From: Polaribacter irgensii 23-P
GTDB taxonomy: Bacteria > Bacteroidota > Bacteroidia > Flavobacteriales > Flavobacteriaceae
DNA: 64,000 nucleotides
NCBI RefSeq assembly: GCF_000153225.1
Contig: NZ_CH724148.1
Location: forward strand, 2,126,842-2,190,841
Reading direction: 5' to 3'
The notes beneath the pieces were generated by a model. That model was not told the origin of the DNA. It made no database searches and saw only the letters and a program-made list of their open reading frames with translations. Every line of letters begins with the position of its first letter. Positions within the stretch are counted from its first letter, which is position 1. This document shows positions 52,068-62,690 of the stretch, one piece after another. The translations under genes and the position numbers were made by a program.

Positions 52068-54509
52068 TTACAACAGTCCCATCATACCCTCTTTTACAAT
52101 CGCAACAATCCGTTCTTTATTCGAGTTGGTACTCACTTCTTGTTCTTGAATCATGGTTCTCATTAAATTGATCACAACTTTGTCAAAATTAAACTTTTGG
52201 TATTGATTTCCCTTGCGAACCATGTCTTCAATTAGATTCCGAATGGCTTCCAAGTTATTACTTTTAGAAATCATATTGAAGGCTTTTTCATAGAGTAGTT
52301 TGGTCGCAGCATCTCCGGACAGAAACATTCCCGAAACCACACTTTTAGCGATAAAAGGCAATTCCGTTTCGTCATTAGATTCTATGAAAATTTTCGTCAA
52401 TGGAGTGGCTAAAATTTTCCGAACTTCATCGGGTAATTCTTTGGATTTTTTTATTGCGACGGTTTTATCCACATAATACATCGCTACTAAAGATTTTCCT
52501 AAAACGGCATAAGAGACGCTAGACAGGCCTTTGTTAAATATTTGTTTCAATTCTGGATCGATTAACTTCCCTAAAGTTTCAATGGCCGCTGCTTGCACCA
52601 GCGTTTTTGGGTCTTCATTTGCAATTTGTATAATTTTTTGAATGGCCATTTTTTTAGAAAATTTATTAATCAAATCAATATTTTCCAATGCTAAAATTCT
52701 AATCTGATAAGAAAAGTCTTCTAAAGCGTGTACAACCGCGGTAAAAGCATCTTTATCGTCTTGTTTTTTCGCTAGGGCCACCAATGCCTCTTTGCGATGC
52801 GTGTAGTGTTGCGCATTTTTTAATTGGAAAACATAATCACTTAATATTTTATTTTCGTTGATTTCACATAATAAAACGCCATCGGAATTCATTTGAATGA
52901 ATGTGGGTTGAACTTTAAAATCAAAGGTAAAAGAAGCATCGTTATTTTCAACAAACAGCGTTTCTCTTCTCCTTTTTCCCGCTTCAAAAATATCTAAGGT
53001 CAACGGAAACTGAAAATTTTCTGCTTGCAGCTGTTGCACATTAATGGTCACTGTTTTTCGCAGCATATTATAATCATACGAAATTGAAAGTTTTGGGTGA
53101 CTTGCGCCGAAAAACCACTGATTAAAAAACCAATTTAAATCCTTACCCGTTACCTTTTCAAAAACCAAACGCAATTGATGTGCCTCTGCAGCTTTAAATT
53201 TGTAGGTGTTTAAATAGGTTTTCAAACTTGTAAAAAAAGCCTCGTCACCCACATATTTTCGCAACATGTGCAATATTGCTCCTCCTTTATTATAACTAAC
53301 GAGATCAAACATGTCTTCTTGATCTACATAGTTAAAACGAACTAATTTTTTATCGGCTTCCTGTCCTTCTAAATACAAGGTTCTATTTTCGTGTTGGTGC
53401 ATTTCTGCCGCTTCTTTTCCGTATTTGTATTCTTGCCATAAATATTCACTGTAATTGGCAAAAGACTCATTTAAAGTTAAATTACTCCAACTTTCTGAAG
53501 TAACTAAGTCACCAAACCAATGGTGAAAAAGTTCATGCGCAATGGTATTTTCCTGTGTATTCTCGTCGATTAACTGTCCCCGTGTTTGAAGTGCCTGTTC
53601 ACCGTGAACAACAGCCGTTGTATTCTCCATAGCTCCAGAAACATAATCCCGTACAACCATCTGACTATATTTATTCCAAGGATATGCTACCCCTAGTTTG
53701 TTCGAGAAAAATTGTAACATTTCAGGAGTATTCCCGAAAATATCTTTGGCATACTTTGCATATTCTTTTTCGATGTAATACGAAACTTCGAGGTCTTTAT
53801 ACGCATCCTTTATAATTTCAAATTCCCCAACTCCTAAAAACACGAGATAAGGTGCATGTTTTTCGTCCATTTTCCAGTAATCCGTGCGTGTAGTTTCCTG
53901 GGTTGTCTGACTAATTAATGCCCCATTAGAAAGCGTCACGTACTTTTTTGGAACGGTAATGTAAATTTCTTGTGTTGTTTTTTGATTTGGAGCATCTATT
54001 GTAGGAAACCAGCAACTACTGCCTTCAGTTTCTCCCTGTGTCCAAACTTGTGTTGGTTTGTTTTTATCTGATCCGTCGGCATTTATAAAATACAGGCCTT
54101 TTGCTACAGTAACTCCTTCGTTGCCTTTTTCAACTATTTTTTCTGGTCTTGCTACATACTTTATATAAACAGTAAAGGTTTCTTCTCTCGTGTATTTTTT
54201 AGGAAATGTTATGGTTATTTTAGCATTGTCATAAACATAAGGCACTGTTTTTCCGTTCAAAGATACTTCGCGTATTAGCATAGATTTTGCATCTAAAACA
54301 AAAGTATTTGTTGTGTAAAAATGAGGTTTTGCGGTAACCCATGCTTCTCCATTCAATTGCTTTTCTTCAAAGTTAAAATCCACCTTCAACTTTGTATGCA
54401 TTAAATCATGTGTTTTTTCCGCTGCCGCTCTGTAAATTGTATTGTTTTGGGAAAAACCAAATGTGCTGATTCCTGCAAAAATAAAAAGTAAATAATTTTT
54501 AATCTTCAT
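52068..54509 (-). CDS. M1-family metallo-aminopeptidase
   Basis: An 813-residue secreted aminopeptidase: signal peptide to about SQ (21), N-terminal beta domain, GAMEN exopeptidase motif at 292-296, and zinc motif HELFHH (His 325, Glu 326, His 329) with the third ligand Glu 348 in NLTLNESFANY. C-terminal HEAT-like helical repeats (about 560-800) as in large M1 enzymes. Probably degrades peptides in the periplasm. Lone gene with its own promoter. Confidence 0.92.
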   Translation of the reverse strand: MKIKNYLLFIFAGISTFGFSQNNTIYRAAAEKTHDLMHTKLKVDFNFEEKQLNGEAWVTAKPHFYTTNTFVLDAKSMLIREVSLNGKTVPYVYDNAKITITFPKKYTREETFTVYIKYVARPEKIVEKGNEGVTVAKGLYFINADGSDKNKPTQVWTQGETEGSSCWFPTIDAPNQKTTQEIYITVPKKYVTLSNGALISQTTQETTRTDYWKMDEKHAPYLVFLGVGEFEIIKDAYKDLEVSYYIEKEYAKYAKDIFGNTPEMLQFFSNKLGVAYPWNKYSQMVVRDYVSGAMENTTAVVHGEQALQTRGQLIDENTQENTIAHELFHHWFGDLVTSESWSNLTLNESFANYSEYLWQEYKYGKEAAEMHQHENRTLYLEGQEADKKLVRFNYVDQEDMFDLVSYNKGGAILHMLRKYVGDEAFFTSLKTYLNTYKFKAAEAHQLRLVFEKVTGKDLNWFFNQWFFGASHPKLSISYDYNMLRKTVTINVQQLQAENFQFPLTLDIFEAGKRRRETLFVENNDASFTFDFKVQPTFIQMNSDGVLLCEINENKILSDYVFQLKNAQHYTHRKEALVALAKKQDDKDAFTAVVHALEDFSYQIRILALENIDLINKFSKKMAIQKIIQIANEDPKTLVQAAAIETLGKLIDPELKQIFNKGLSSVSYAVLGKSLVAMYYVDKTVAIKKSKELPDEVRKILATPLTKIFIESNDETELPFIAKSVVSGMFLSGDAATKLLYEKAFNMISKSNNLEAIRNLIEDMVRKGNQYQKFNFDKVVINLMRTMIQEQEVSTNSNKERIVAIVKEGMMGLL

Positions 54510-54695
54510 GAATACTCATTTCTTATACCTTCAAAAATACTACATATGAAGATAGATCTTGTTAATGCATCGTTAAATTCAAAAATACGTCAAAGTGAAT
54601 TTAGCGCCCGCTCTTAATTATTTTTTATTAATCAAATCAAATAGTGAAAATTCAAATTCAATGGAGTTTTCATATGCAAAAAAGGGCTGCTTATT

Positions 54696-55196
54696 TTATA
54701 TAATAAGGTTTACAAGTCGCGAAGTTTTGTAAACAGGGATGTTCCCTTTTAATAAAATAACAACGGTTGCAGACTCACTATTATCCTTGAGAGAACGTTC
54801 TTTTTTATATAGTATTACCTTCTTTGCAACTGCAATATCCGCTGTTAACTTACCATAAATTTTAACAAATTCGGGATCTTCTTGTCCTCCCTCCAAAGCT
54901 GTTAGTTCTTCTTCATTGATGGCTGCAAGAAATGTACGGGTCATTATTTTTGCACTTTCTGGATTTTTAGCAGTAAATATCTTTAATTCTTCCAAACCTT
55001 CTAACACTTGAAAAGCGTGTAGCGCTTTGGCCTCTTTAAATTTTTCTGGATTAAACTTTAATAAGAGATTAAAAGCATCTTTGGTAATAATTACCATCTC
55101 AACACCAGCTATGTCCTCTAGCGCTTCTATTGAAGTCTGTGCACTTATTGTCTTTGGAAAAATGATACAGGCGATTATTAGAAGTACAGTTTTCAT
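54696..55196 (-). CDS. DUF4252-like secreted protein
   Basis: Starting at ATG 55196 (166 residues; an ATG at 55220 adds eight unlikely residues before the signal peptide). Signal peptide to about SAQ. The mature part has GVEMVIITKDAFNLLLK, LEGLEELKIFTAKNP and IVLYKKERS-type strands that resemble DUF4252 proteins, usually found with sigma factor/anti-sigma genes in Bacteroidota; none is adjacent. Function unknown. Confidence 0.6.
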   Translation of the reverse strand: MKTVLLIIACIIFPKTISAQTSIEALEDIAGVEMVIITKDAFNLLLKFNPEKFKEAKALHAFQVLEGLEELKIFTAKNPESAKIMTRTFLAAINEEELTALEGGQEDPEFVKIYGKLTADIAVAKKVILYKKERSLKDNSESATVVILLKGNIPVYKTSRLVNLII

Positions 55197-55637
55197 TTCT
55201 TTAAAATTTGTGAGTCTCAAATAATGACTTTTAATAACAAATATAGAATCATTTAAAGAAGTTCTAGAAAAATAATGGCTTTTATTGCACCAAAATATTT
55301 AAGCATTTTTAAAATTCAATCACAAAACCTGAATAGAAAAAAAGAAAGATGCAAAAAAGTATTTTTTATCCGTACTGATTCATTTTTTTGTGTGTATAAA
55401 ATTAGTACCTTACCAAAGGTTATTTGCGTATTAAAGTTGTTTGCCGAGCTATTATTTTTACGTTTTTTACAGTAATTTATTGTCGGTAAAATACCTATGG
55501 TGTTTTTGTAGCAATAAATGTGTATTTTTAAATACGTTCTAAAAAACAAAAAAAAGATGCTTTGGTGTGTTCTCTTATTTTACGAATACCAATTAAAAAG
55601 AATTCAAAACGATTGCTTTTATTTAAAAATTATGTTC
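55197..55637. other. Intergenic region between divergent genes
   Basis: About 440 bases, very AT-rich, between the divergent DUF4252-like and S41 peptidase genes. In-frame codons upstream of the chosen S41 start give a Cys/Lys-rich extension that is not protein-like. No other feature seen. Confidence 0.45.
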
Positions 55638-57089
55638 ATGAACAAATATATTCTTATTAGTCTCCTTTTTATCTCTGTGTTTTCGGTTTCTTGCAGTAAA
55701 GAAGAGAAAGTGTTACCAGAGACTTTTCAGGTAACAAGTGCAGATGAAATCAATGCTTTTATATGGAAAGGTTTAAATAGCTATTATTTGTGGCAAAAGG
55801 AAGTGCCGACTTTGGCAGATACTCGATTTAAAAATTTAGAAGAAAAGCACATTTATTTTCGCAGATATTCTTCTTCCGAAGCTACTTTTAACAGTTTGTT
55901 AAAAAAGCCAGAAGATCGTTTTTCATGGATTGTAGACGATTATGTAGCGCTAGAAAACTCTTTCCAAGGTATCAATTTAAGCACGGGTTTAGATTTTGGT
56001 TTGGTACGGTACCAAGACAATTCAAGCAATATATTTGGATATGTGCGCTATGTGATACCCAATTCTAGTGCAGCAGCTGAAAAAATGGAAAGAGGCATGA
56101 TTTTTAACACTATAAATGGAGAAATTTTAACAGATCAGAATTACAGCAGTCTATTGTTTGGAGACAATATTGCGGTCTCTGTAGGCTTAGCTGCGTATAA
56201 CGGTGGAAATCCGCAAGCAAATGGAACTCAATATGACTTGACAAAAACAGAAATTACAGAAAATCCTATCGCAATTGCAAAAGTGATTGAGACAGACAAT
56301 AAAAAAATAGGGTACCTCTTGTACAACCAGTTTGTAAGCTCTTATGATGTAGACTTAAATACCAAGTTTGATTATTTTAAATCAGAAAATATTGATGACT
56401 TAATTATCGATCTGCGGTACAATGGCGGTGGCTCTGTGCAGTCGGCAACCTATTTAGGTAGCATGGTTGCGGGACAGTTTCCAAATGAAGTATACTCAAA
56501 GCAAAGATGGAATGAAAAAATTGTAGCTCAGGTTTCTTCAGATTTTCTCACCAACAGATTTGCAACAAAAATCACAACATCAGATTCAGAAGTAGCTATA
56601 AATAGTTTAGAGCTACCTCGGGTCTACTTTATTGTTTCTGGAAGTTCAGCATCGGCCTCAGAATTGGTGATCAGTTCTTTAAACCCCTACATAGCCGTTC
56701 GCGTAATCGGTGTAGAAACAGTAGGCAAGCAAGTAGGATCAGTCACCTTGTATGATTCCGACAATTTACAGAGAAGTGGGGCCAATTTGAACACAAAACA
56801 CAGCTATGCAATGCAGCCTATTGTTTTGGAGATTACAGACAAAAATGGGATCAATTATCCCGGTGGAATTATCCCTGAAGTTAATTTTTCAGGAGTTGAA
56901 ATAAAAGAGAATTTTGGTAATTTAGGCGTGTTAGGAGAGCGAACAGATCCGCTTTTAGACAGTGCGTTAAAGTACATTACTACGGGAGCAAAAGCAACCC
57001 GTCAAAAGAATTCTGTAACAACGCAAGAAGAATTTTTTAATTCTAAATTAGCAACACCAGCAGGAAATAATATGTATTCTAAGTTTTAG
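55638..57089 (+). CDS. S41-family C-terminal processing peptidase-like lipoprotein
   Basis: Starting at ATG 55638 (483 residues), because this gives a clean lipoprotein signal with SVSC (Cys 19). A PDZ-like part (about 110-200) precedes the S41 domain with LIIDLRYNGGGSVQSATYLG and VSGSSASASELVISSL (catalytic Ser near 354 region) and VGKQVGS (Lys). Longer than tail-specific protease cores but typical of flavobacterial S41 lipoproteins that act on exported proteins. Confidence 0.87.
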   Translation: MNKYILISLLFISVFSVSCSKEEKVLPETFQVTSADEINAFIWKGLNSYYLWQKEVPTLADTRFKNLEEKHIYFRRYSSSEATFNSLLKKPEDRFSWIVDDYVALENSFQGINLSTGLDFGLVRYQDNSSNIFGYVRYVIPNSSAAAEKMERGMIFNTINGEILTDQNYSSLLFGDNIAVSVGLAAYNGGNPQANGTQYDLTKTEITENPIAIAKVIETDNKKIGYLLYNQFVSSYDVDLNTKFDYFKSENIDDLIIDLRYNGGGSVQSATYLGSMVAGQFPNEVYSKQRWNEKIVAQVSSDFLTNRFATKITTSDSEVAINSLELPRVYFIVSGSSASASELVISSLNPYIAVRVIGVETVGKQVGSVTLYDSDNLQRSGANLNTKHSYAMQPIVLEITDKNGINYPGGIIPEVNFSGVEIKENFGNLGVLGERTDPLLDSALKYITTGAKATRQKNSVTTQEEFFNSKLATPAGNNMYSKF

Positions 57090-57139
57090 TGCATCGTTTA
57101 GAAATAAAAAATTAACGAAACAAAATAAAGCGTGTTTTT

Positions 57140-57164
57140 ACCTTTTCTAAAGGTTTTAATTTTT
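57140..57164 (+). terminator. Weak terminator after S41 gene
   Basis: ACCTTT/AAAGGT with a 3-base loop followed by TTTAATTTTT, 50 bases after the stop and overlapping the stop side of the convergent patatin gene. Confidence 0.4.
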
Positions 57165-58121
57165 ACTTTTTAAGATGTCAATTCCGTCTTCTATTTCCTC
57201 TTTCGGGATCAAATCTGGCCTAAATTCGCTCATTTTTTGCTCCTCTTTTGTTTTTGCGTAATTGTATCCGGATTTCCACCATTTTTTCATTAGTTTTTTA
57301 TCAAAAACCAAAGAATTTGTGGTTAGGATTGTAGGAGTATAATATAAATTTAGCTGAATACCTTTGTGAGAAGCAGCTAATTTTCCAATAGTGATATTGT
57401 GTTTTTCTACATGAACAAGCATAAAATCAAATACGTCAAATAGTAAAGAAAACGGATTTGTAGCCGGCATTCTATTAATTTGAGTGACCTCTGTTTCCAA
57501 AATAATAGCGTCAATTTCTGTGGCACCTCTCAAAATAGCTTCTCTAATTGGAATGAGAGAGCCAAAACCCCCATCTGCATATTGGCAATGGTTTTTTTCT
57601 AGCAAACTCATGAATGGCACATAATTACAAGATCCCCAAATCCAATCACAAAAATCTTCGTAACTGCAGGCACTTATAGCTTTATACTCAATTTTATTTG
57701 CTGTTAGATTAGACACGGTGACTACTACTTCTTTGTTTGTAGCTTTTATTTGGAGATACATTTCTTTTGTGATCTTCCGTTTGATTAGCGCTCGCAAATT
57801 TTTACTCTCACCAAAAGTTTTTCTACCGTTTATAAAGTTCCAGAAAGTATTTAAATGGTTGATTGTGATTACTTTTTCTCCAGCAATTTTTTTTATTTTA
57901 AAGGGGTTGTTGCTGAAAATTGTTTTTTGGTTTACATTGGTGTACAACTCTTTTAATTCGTCTAACATGCCCAATGCCAGATGTGAGACCATCAGGCTTC
58001 CTGTAGAAGTTCCTAAAAACAAATCATATTGTTTTTTCTTTTTCTCCATAAGATATTGCGCCACGCCACCAGCAAATGCACCTTTACTTCCACCCCCAGA
58101 AATTACCAATGCCTTTTTCAT
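57156..58121 (-). CDS. Patatin-like phospholipase
   Basis: A 321-residue hydrolase. The oxyanion GGGSKGAF (7-14), nucleophile motif GTSTGSL (Ser 41 region) and catalytic Asp in YADGGFGSL (about 190) are all present. Cytosolic or membrane-associated; releases fatty acids from phospholipids. Convergent with the S41 gene and divergent from the next gene with 45 bases between starts. Confidence 0.9.
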   Translation of the reverse strand: MKKALVISGGGSKGAFAGGVAQYLMEKKKKQYDLFLGTSTGSLMVSHLALGMLDELKELYTNVNQKTIFSNNPFKIKKIAGEKVITINHLNTFWNFINGRKTFGESKNLRALIKRKITKEMYLQIKATNKEVVVTVSNLTANKIEYKAISACSYEDFCDWIWGSCNYVPFMSLLEKNHCQYADGGFGSLIPIREAILRGATEIDAIILETEVTQINRMPATNPFSLLFDVFDFMLVHVEKHNITIGKLAASHKGIQLNLYYTPTILTTNSLVFDKKLMKKWWKSGYNYAKTKEEQKMSEFRPDLIPKEEIEDGIDILKSKN

Positions 58122-58166
58122 TACTTATTTTGATTTGTTTACTTTCGTGAGATAAAAATATCAAAA

Positions 58167-59207
58167 ATGAATAGAATAATAGCGGTTATTGTTAATTTCC
58201 TTTTTTTTAATGTCTCCGCACAAGAATACCAGCCAAGAAATATCACTTCCATTGAAATACAAAATTTTAAAAGAGACAGCACGAGTATTCGAGCAATTCA
58301 AGCAGTAGATGGAGCATGTGTTTTTTACGCTGGCTCTCGTGGAAATTTGGGTTTTACAACAAACACTGGAAATACTTGGACTCCCATTCCTATTCAATTC
58401 CGAGACAGCCTTCTTCCTAATTTTAGAAGTTTAGGGTTTAACGGGACGGATTATTTTGCAATCACGATCGAAAATCCTGCCTTGTTATATAAAATATCAA
58501 AAGGAATTGCAACTTTAAAATATCAAGAAATGCACGAAAACGTTTTTTATGATGCACTTACTTTTTTTGAGGACGCTGTGCACGGAATCGCCGTTGGAGA
58601 CCCTACAGCAGATTGTGCTTCGATACTAACCACTGAAGACCGCGGTGAAACCTGGCATAAAATTCCTTGCGAAAAATTGCCAAAGATCCTCAAGGGGGAA
58701 GCTTTCTTTGCTGCCAGCAATACGAATATCAAAACTATTGGAAGTACTGTTTGGATTGCATCCGGTGGCACAGCTGCAAGAATCTTAAAATCGACAGATT
58801 ATGGCCTTACTTGGGAAATTTATGAAACTCCCATCATTCAGGGTATCGGTCCGCAAGGAATCTATTCCATTGACTTTTATGATGATAAAAATGGAATTAT
58901 AATTGGTGGAGACTATTCGAAACCAATGGAAAATGTTGCCAACAAAGCAAGTACCACTGATGGGGGAAAAACATGGACGATTCTTGCAAACGGAAAACAT
59001 CCAAATTATAAAAGCTGCGTGCAATACGTTCCCAATACAGCAGGTAAAGAAGTGTTTGCTGTGGGTAAAACAGGCATTTCATATTCTAAAGATGGCGGGA
59101 ATTCTTGGGTAGAAGTATCTAAAGAAAGGTATTATACCATCCAATTTACAGACAAGAATACTGCTTGGCTCGGAGGAGATGGAAAAATAGGCAAGTTTAA
59201 ATTATAG
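58167..59207 (+). CDS. Ycf48-like beta-propeller (BNR-repeat) protein
   Basis: A 346-residue secreted propeller: signal peptide to about SAQ (19), then repeated blades with GNTWTPIP, GETWHKIPCE, GLTWEIYETP, GKTWTILANG and GNSWVEVS, the Asp-box/BNR and Ycf48 pattern. In non-phototrophs such proteins are annotated as oxidoreductase-like or photosynthesis-system II assembly-like without known function; probably a structural or assembly protein on the cell surface. Confidence 0.83.
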   Translation: MNRIIAVIVNFLFFNVSAQEYQPRNITSIEIQNFKRDSTSIRAIQAVDGACVFYAGSRGNLGFTTNTGNTWTPIPIQFRDSLLPNFRSLGFNGTDYFAITIENPALLYKISKGIATLKYQEMHENVFYDALTFFEDAVHGIAVGDPTADCASILTTEDRGETWHKIPCEKLPKILKGEAFFAASNTNIKTIGSTVWIASGGTAARILKSTDYGLTWEIYETPIIQGIGPQGIYSIDFYDDKNGIIIGGDYSKPMENVANKASTTDGGKTWTILANGKHPNYKSCVQYVPNTAGKEVFAVGKTGISYSKDGGNSWVEVSKERYYTIQFTDKNTAWLGGDGKIGKFKL

Positions 59208-59360
59208 CAATTAATAAGTCACATACCCTTCCTTTTAGTCCTGAAAAACCATTATTTTAGAGCAAGATTACGCGCCTACTTTATGGCATCATTATAGTCC
59301 ATAAAAAAGGCTACATAGGAACTATAAAAAAAGACAAGTTAAGACAAATACGACACTTAA

Positions 59361-60605
59361 ATGATTGATAAAAAACACATTACAGATCGGTTTATCAAAT
59401 ACATCACAATTGATACAGAATCAGATCCCGATAATCCCGCATTTCCAAGCACAGAAAAACAATGGAATTTAGCACGTGTTTTGGTAGAGGACTTGAAAAA
59501 AATTGGAATGCAAGAGATTGAGTTGGATGAAAATTGCTACATCATGGCTACTTTACCTAGCAATATAACACATCGTGTTCCTACCATTGGTTTTATTTCT
59601 CACATAGATACCAGTCCAGATTTTACTGGAAAAAATGTAAGGCCGCAGCTTGTTGAAAATTATCAAGGAAATGATATTATCTTAAATCAAGAAAAAAACA
59701 TCATTCTTTCCCCAGATTATTTTGAAGATCTATTGCAATACAAAGGGCAAACTATCATTACAACAGACGGTACAACGCTTTTAGGAGCCGATGATAAAGC
59801 TGGAGTTACAGAGATTATTACTGCAATGGAGTATTTGTTAAAACACCCAGAGTTAAAGCACGGAAAAATCAGAATTTGTTTTACTCCAGACGAAGAAGTT
59901 GGCAAAGGTGCTCATAAATTTGATGTGAACAAATTTGACGCTGAATGGGCCTATACTATGGATGGAAGTCAAATTGGAGAATTGGAATATGAAAATTTTA
60001 ACGCAGCAAGTGCAAAAGTAACGATTGTGGGTAAAATTGTACATCCTGGCTATGCAAAGGGAAAAATGATAAATTCGATGCATCTTGCAAATGAATTTAT
60101 GTCAGCACTTCCCGCTGCTGAAGTTCCAGAAAAAACGTCAGGATATGAAGGATTTTTTCATTTACACGATATGACTGGGAATGTAGAAAAGACTATTTTA
60201 GAATACATTATTAGAGATCACGACGCTCATCTGTTTGACGAAAGAAAAAAGATAATTCAAAAAATTGCTCAGGATTGCAATACGCGTCTAGGTCACGAAG
60301 CAATCACTGTTGAAATTAAAGATCAATACTTCAATATGAAGGAGAAGATTGTGCCGGTAATGCATATTGTAGACTTGGTGGAGGAAGTGATGAAAGATAT
60401 TGGCATCGTTCCCCTTATAAAACCAATTCGCGGAGGAACTGACGGATCGCAGTTATCATACATGGGACTCCCATGCCCAAATATTTTCGCTGGAGGTCAT
60501 AATTTCCATGGACGTTTTGAATATGTACCCGTAGAGTCGATGATAAAAGCAACAGAGGTAATTGTTGGAATTGTTCAGAAAGTTGCTAAAAAAAATACTA
60601 TTTAA
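59361..60605 (+). CDS. pepT: Peptidase T (tripeptide aminopeptidase)
   Basis: A 414-residue M20B metallopeptidase. FISHIDTSPDFTG (metal His, Asp), TTLLGADDKAGVTEI (bridging Asp), FTPDEEVGKGA (catalytic Glu pair), PGYAKGKMIN and the C-terminal GGHNFHG (last metal His) give the full active site. Length matches family. Cytosolic; releases N-terminal residues from tripeptides. Own promoter, followed by a bidirectional hairpin. Confidence 0.95.
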   Translation: MIDKKHITDRFIKYITIDTESDPDNPAFPSTEKQWNLARVLVEDLKKIGMQEIELDENCYIMATLPSNITHRVPTIGFISHIDTSPDFTGKNVRPQLVENYQGNDIILNQEKNIILSPDYFEDLLQYKGQTIITTDGTTLLGADDKAGVTEIITAMEYLLKHPELKHGKIRICFTPDEEVGKGAHKFDVNKFDAEWAYTMDGSQIGELEYENFNAASAKVTIVGKIVHPGYAKGKMINSMHLANEFMSALPAAEVPEKTSGYEGFFHLHDMTGNVEKTILEYIIRDHDAHLFDERKKIIQKIAQDCNTRLGHEAITVEIKDQYFNMKEKIVPVMHIVDLVEEVMKDIGIVPLIKPIRGGTDGSQLSYMGLPCPNIFAGGHNFHGRFEYVPVESMIKATEVIVGIVQKVAKKNTI

Positions 60606-60649
60606 CTACATAACGGCGTTTTAAATCGATTTTCGTCAGCTCAAGAGCA

Positions 60650-60687
60650 TTTTTACAACCCTCTATAAAAGGGGGTTGTAAAAAAAT
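60650..60687. terminator. Bidirectional terminator
   Basis: TTTTTACAACCC against GGGTTGTAAAAA with an 8-10-base loop between the convergent pepT and acyltransferase genes; A/T runs on both sides. Confidence 0.85.
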
Positions 60688-60688
60688 A

Positions 60689-61228
60689 CTAGGATAAATC
60701 AGGGTTTCTACCCTTTACATTTTTGTAAAAAAGCTTGAAATATTCAAAGTCTTTTTCTAAATCACCAGTGACATAATAGGGTTCAGAAATTTTCATCTTT
60801 TTGTTTTCAAAATCCAAAGTTGCCATAACAATAGGCACTTTAGCACCTTTGGCGATGTAATAGAAACCTGTTTTCCAATGTGCTACTTTCTTTCGAGTGC
60901 CTTCAGGAGACAAAGCCAATCGAAATTCCTCTTTTGTGTTGAATAAATCAATGATGGCATCCACTATTTTATTGCTTTTAGTGCGGTCTACGGGGGTTCC
61001 TCCTAAACTTCTAAAAAAATAGCCGAAAGGCCATTTAAAAAGAGACCCTTTTCCGATAAAATGCACCATAGTTCCTTGACTTATTCTCACTAAAATAGAT
61101 ATGGGAAAATCAATCCAACTCGTGTGTGGAGCGGCTATAACAATATATTTTTTAGGCTCTTTAGGGAAGCTATTTTCAACTTTCCAACCTAAAATACTGT
61201 TTAAAATAAAAGTGGCTACTGTCTTCAA
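60689..61228 (-). CDS. 1-acylglycerol-3-phosphate acyltransferase-like protein
   Basis: A 179-residue acyltransferase of the PlsC fold, short form. The catalytic HX4D block is APHTSWIDFP (His 35, Asp 40) and the substrate motif is LSPEGTRKK near 106-115. No long membrane helix, so a peripheral enzyme. Likely acylates a lysophospholipid or related acceptor. Confidence 0.87.
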   Translation of the reverse strand: MKTVATFILNSILGWKVENSFPKEPKKYIVIAAPHTSWIDFPISILVRISQGTMVHFIGKGSLFKWPFGYFFRSLGGTPVDRTKSNKIVDAIIDLFNTKEEFRLALSPEGTRKKVAHWKTGFYYIAKGAKVPIVMATLDFENKKMKISEPYYVTGDLEKDFEYFKLFYKNVKGRNPDLS

Positions 61229-61311
61229 AAAAGTACAAATTGTTTACAAAAATCAAAAATAAAGATTTTGTGTTGTTATTTAAAGTGATAAATTTAAGGA
61301 CTTAAATTGAC

Positions 61312-62649
61312 ATGATGACTGAAATATTTACATACTTATTAATTGCTGTATTGTTTTCTTTAACAGGCTTCTTTATTGGAAGATTAGGAGCAAAATTAAC
61401 TTTTTCCAAAGAAAAGACAATTGTAGAAAAAGAGAAATCTACTTTGGAAGCGCGTGTTGTCTTATTACAAGAAACCAAAGGAATATTAGAAGACAATTTT
61501 ATAGAAGCCCAAAGAGAACTGAAGAAAAATCAGCAGCAAAAAGAGCTGTTAATTTTTGAAAAGTCTGCGCTCACGTCAGAATTGAAAAGTGTACAACTAA
61601 AGCTTGTTGAAAATAAGCAGGAGGTAGAAAAGCTAAATGAAAAATTCACCAAAGAATTTGAAAATTTAGCCAATAGAATTTTGGATGAAAAATCCTTGAA
61701 ATTCACCGCTCAAAATAAAGAAAATATAAAAAATATTCTAAGCCCACTGCAAGAAAAAATTAAAGGATTTGAGGATAAAGTAGAAAAAACACACAAAGAA
61801 AGTATTGATTATCACGCTGCTTTGCGTCAGCAGATTTTAGGTCTAAAAGAGTTAAATCAGCAGATGAGCAAGGAAACTTTAAACCTTACCAAAGCTTTAA
61901 AAGGAGATAATAAAATGCAAGGAAATTGGGGTGAACTTGTTTTAGAACGCGTTTTAGAAAAGTCTGGTCTAGAGAAAGATAGAGAGTATTATGTGCAGCA
62001 AAGCTTTACAAATGAAGAAGGGCGCCGGATACTTCCAGATGTTGTCATCCACCTGCCAAATAACAAGAAAATGATTGTGGATTCTAAGGTCTCACTGGTA
62101 GCATATGAAAAATATGTAAATGAAGAATCCGATGTATTAAGAGAAGAATTTTTAAAGGAACATGTACACTCGCTCAAAAGGCATGTGGATCAGTTGAGCG
62201 AAAAAAAATATGAAGATATTTACAAAATAGAATCGCCAGACTTTGTCTTACTTTTTATTCCCATTGAACCAGCTTTTGCTGTGGCTTTAAATTCAGACAC
62301 TTATTTATATAATAAAGCATTCGAAAAAAACATTGTTATTGTAACGCCGTCTACACTATTGGCCACGTTGCGCACAATAGATACCATGTGGAACAACGAG
62401 AAACAACAAAGAAATGCCTTAGAAATTGCAAGACAGGCCGGTGCGTTGTATGATAAGTTTCAAGGATTTTTAACGGATTTAATCGGTATTGGGAAAAGAA
62501 TTGACGAAAGTAAAAAAGAGTATTCAAATGCCATGAACAAACTGGTTGAAGGAAAAGGAAATATCATTACAAGTGTAGAAAAATTAAAGAAAATGGGTGC
62601 AAAAGCTAAAAAAGCACTCCCTCAAAGTTTGTTAGATCGCGCGCAGTAA
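61312..62649 (+). CDS. rmuC: RmuC-family DNA recombination protein
   Basis: A 445-residue protein: N-terminal membrane helix (about 4-24), a long coiled coil (about 30-180) rich in Lys/Glu, then the RmuC nuclease-like domain with GNWGELVLERVLEKSGL, DVVIHLPNNKKMIVDSKVSL and FIPIEPAFAVAL. Limits inversions at repeats in E. coli; enzymatic role still uncertain. A second ATG follows the first, so either start fits. Confidence 0.92.
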   Translation: MMTEIFTYLLIAVLFSLTGFFIGRLGAKLTFSKEKTIVEKEKSTLEARVVLLQETKGILEDNFIEAQRELKKNQQQKELLIFEKSALTSELKSVQLKLVENKQEVEKLNEKFTKEFENLANRILDEKSLKFTAQNKENIKNILSPLQEKIKGFEDKVEKTHKESIDYHAALRQQILGLKELNQQMSKETLNLTKALKGDNKMQGNWGELVLERVLEKSGLEKDREYYVQQSFTNEEGRRILPDVVIHLPNNKKMIVDSKVSLVAYEKYVNEESDVLREEFLKEHVHSLKRHVDQLSEKKYEDIYKIESPDFVLLFIPIEPAFAVALNSDTYLYNKAFEKNIVIVTPSTLLATLRTIDTMWNNEKQQRNALEIARQAGALYDKFQGFLTDLIGIGKRIDESKKEYSNAMNKLVEGKGNIITSVEKLKKMGAKAKKALPQSLLDRAQ

Positions 62650-62690
62650 AAATAACATACAATGCAGGTATGCCGCATGCATTGCAATAA